Shown: positions 6,197 through 6,533 of the stretch, one piece after another | Layout: each line of letters opens with the position of its first letter | Numbering within the stretch: position 1 is the first letter of the stretch | DNA from: Planctomycetia bacterium | Lineage (GTDB): Bacteria; Planctomycetota; Phycisphaerae; Phycisphaerales; UBA1924 | Direction: 5' to 3' | DNA: 6,533 nt | Assembly: GCA_005776545.1 (NCBI GenBank) | Contig: SXOY01000055.1 | Coordinates: 1-6,533, forward strand | Made by a program: the position numbers and the translations under genes | Notes under the pieces: generated by a model | What the model was told of the DNA's origin: nothing | Seen by the model: only the letters and a program-made list of their open reading frames with translations | Database searches by the model: none

Positions 6197-6463
6197 TCAC
6201 AGCGTCGCGCTGGTGAATGGCAACAACGCCATAAACCGGGCACGCTTGATCGCCTGCGAAAGCAGACGCTGCTCTGCCGCTGATGCCCCAAGCCGCTTGC
6301 GGCCAAGAATCTTGCCGTTCGGGCTCATCATGCGACGAAGGTTCTCGACATCCTTGTAATCACAGAAGTGAACGCCCTTGGCGCTCTTGGTTACTACTTT
6401 GGCCTTCGTCGTCGGACCCGTAAAACGCTGGAACTTGCTCATATCACTCGCTTCCCGCGGCAT
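6197..6463 (-). CDS. rpsR: 30S ribosomal protein bS18
   Basis: This is an 88-residue small-subunit protein that binds the 16S rRNA central domain (platform) as a heterodimer with bS6. The family pattern is plain: CDYKDVENLRRM (34-45), the SPNGKILGRKR stretch (47-57), and the near-invariant C-terminal AIKRARFMALLPF (70-82). Only one cysteine (C34) is present, so it does not look like a zinc-binding version. The ATG at 6463 has GGAG nine bases upstream (plus-strand 6473-6476). A second ATG at 6442 gives an 81-residue protein starting MSKFQRF, with GGGAAG eight bases upstream. Either could be used, and the shorter form resembles other bS18 starts more closely. No rplI follows, as it does in many rpsF-ssb-rpsR-rplI operons; a terminator follows instead. 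The upstream neighbour lies outside the window. Confidence 0.95.
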   Translation of the reverse strand: MPREASDMSKFQRFTGPTTKAKVVTKSAKGVHFCDYKDVENLRRMMSPNGKILGRKRLGASAAEQRLLSQAIKRARFMALLPFTSATL

Positions 6464-6489
6464 GCCGCAGGTCTCCGTTTTGGTCTAAG

Positions 6490-6527
6490 GCCAGAGCCAC
6501 CCTGATTCACACGAACCAGTCTCTGAC
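6490..6527 (-). promoter_or_regulatory. possible structured RNA leader upstream of rpsR
   Basis: Read on the minus strand, GTCAGAG pairs with CTCTGGC (7 bp, one G-U) and encloses a second stem, CTGGTTC with GAATCAG (7 bp, one G-U), capped by the loop GTGT. The two stems are joined by an asymmetric internal loop of one A on one side and GGTGG on the other. It lies 27 bases before the first rpsR ATG. No T-run follows, so it is not a terminator. Ribosomal protein mRNAs often carry such leaders for autoregulation, but a link to bS18 here is inference. Confidence 0.3.
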
Positions 6528-6533
6528 AACGGG

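Noticed and set aside
6439..6531. Open minus-strand frame from the window edge, whose TGA overlaps the second rpsR ATG (ATGA), as if the end of an upstream coupled gene
   Set aside because: The 30 residues are arginine-rich and match no protein I recognise. The frame is short and overlaps both the possible leader structure and the bS18 N-terminus, so it is likely chance, though the edge prevents certainty.

Overview
The window looks like a stretch of chromosome from a bacterium of the Planctomycetota, possibly the Phycisphaerae. This assignment is an inference. It rests on a TPR protein carrying two RNA polymerase alpha-CTD modules, a gene type I associate with planctomycetes, on the moderately GC-rich composition, and on the scarcity of clear Shine-Dalgarno sequences. 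I see no insertion sequence, integrase, tRNA, rRNA, CRISPR array or phage gene.

Layout, plus strand, left half: the C-terminal half of a MATE-family multidrug exporter enters from the left edge (1-741). A 108-base gap follows with a dyad, a plausible promoter and a Shine-Dalgarno sequence. Then comes a TTG-started gene (850-1800) for a TPR protein ending in two tandem RNA polymerase alpha-CTD modules, closed by a strong intrinsic terminator (1832-1859). A solitary MlaE-type lipid-transport permease follows (1905-2759).

Minus strand, right half: rpsR (ribosomal protein bS18) lies at the right edge and is closed by its own intrinsic terminator. Downstream of it is a probable two-gene operon: a DUF885 lipoprotein with a putative zinc-peptidase motif, then, after 21 bases, a CPBP (CAAX-like) membrane protease with a large extra N-terminal domain. 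The protease gene and the MlaE gene converge with their stop codons directly abutting (2759/2760).

Four of the six genes act in or on the cell envelope: exporter, lipid permease, lipoprotein peptidase and membrane protease. The other two belong to gene expression: the alpha-CTD protein and bS18. Nothing shows that the whole set works as one system. The most unusual item is the TPR/tandem alpha-CTD protein, a candidate accessory transcription factor. Next are the large extracytoplasmic domain on the CPBP protease and a possible structured leader upstream of rpsR.
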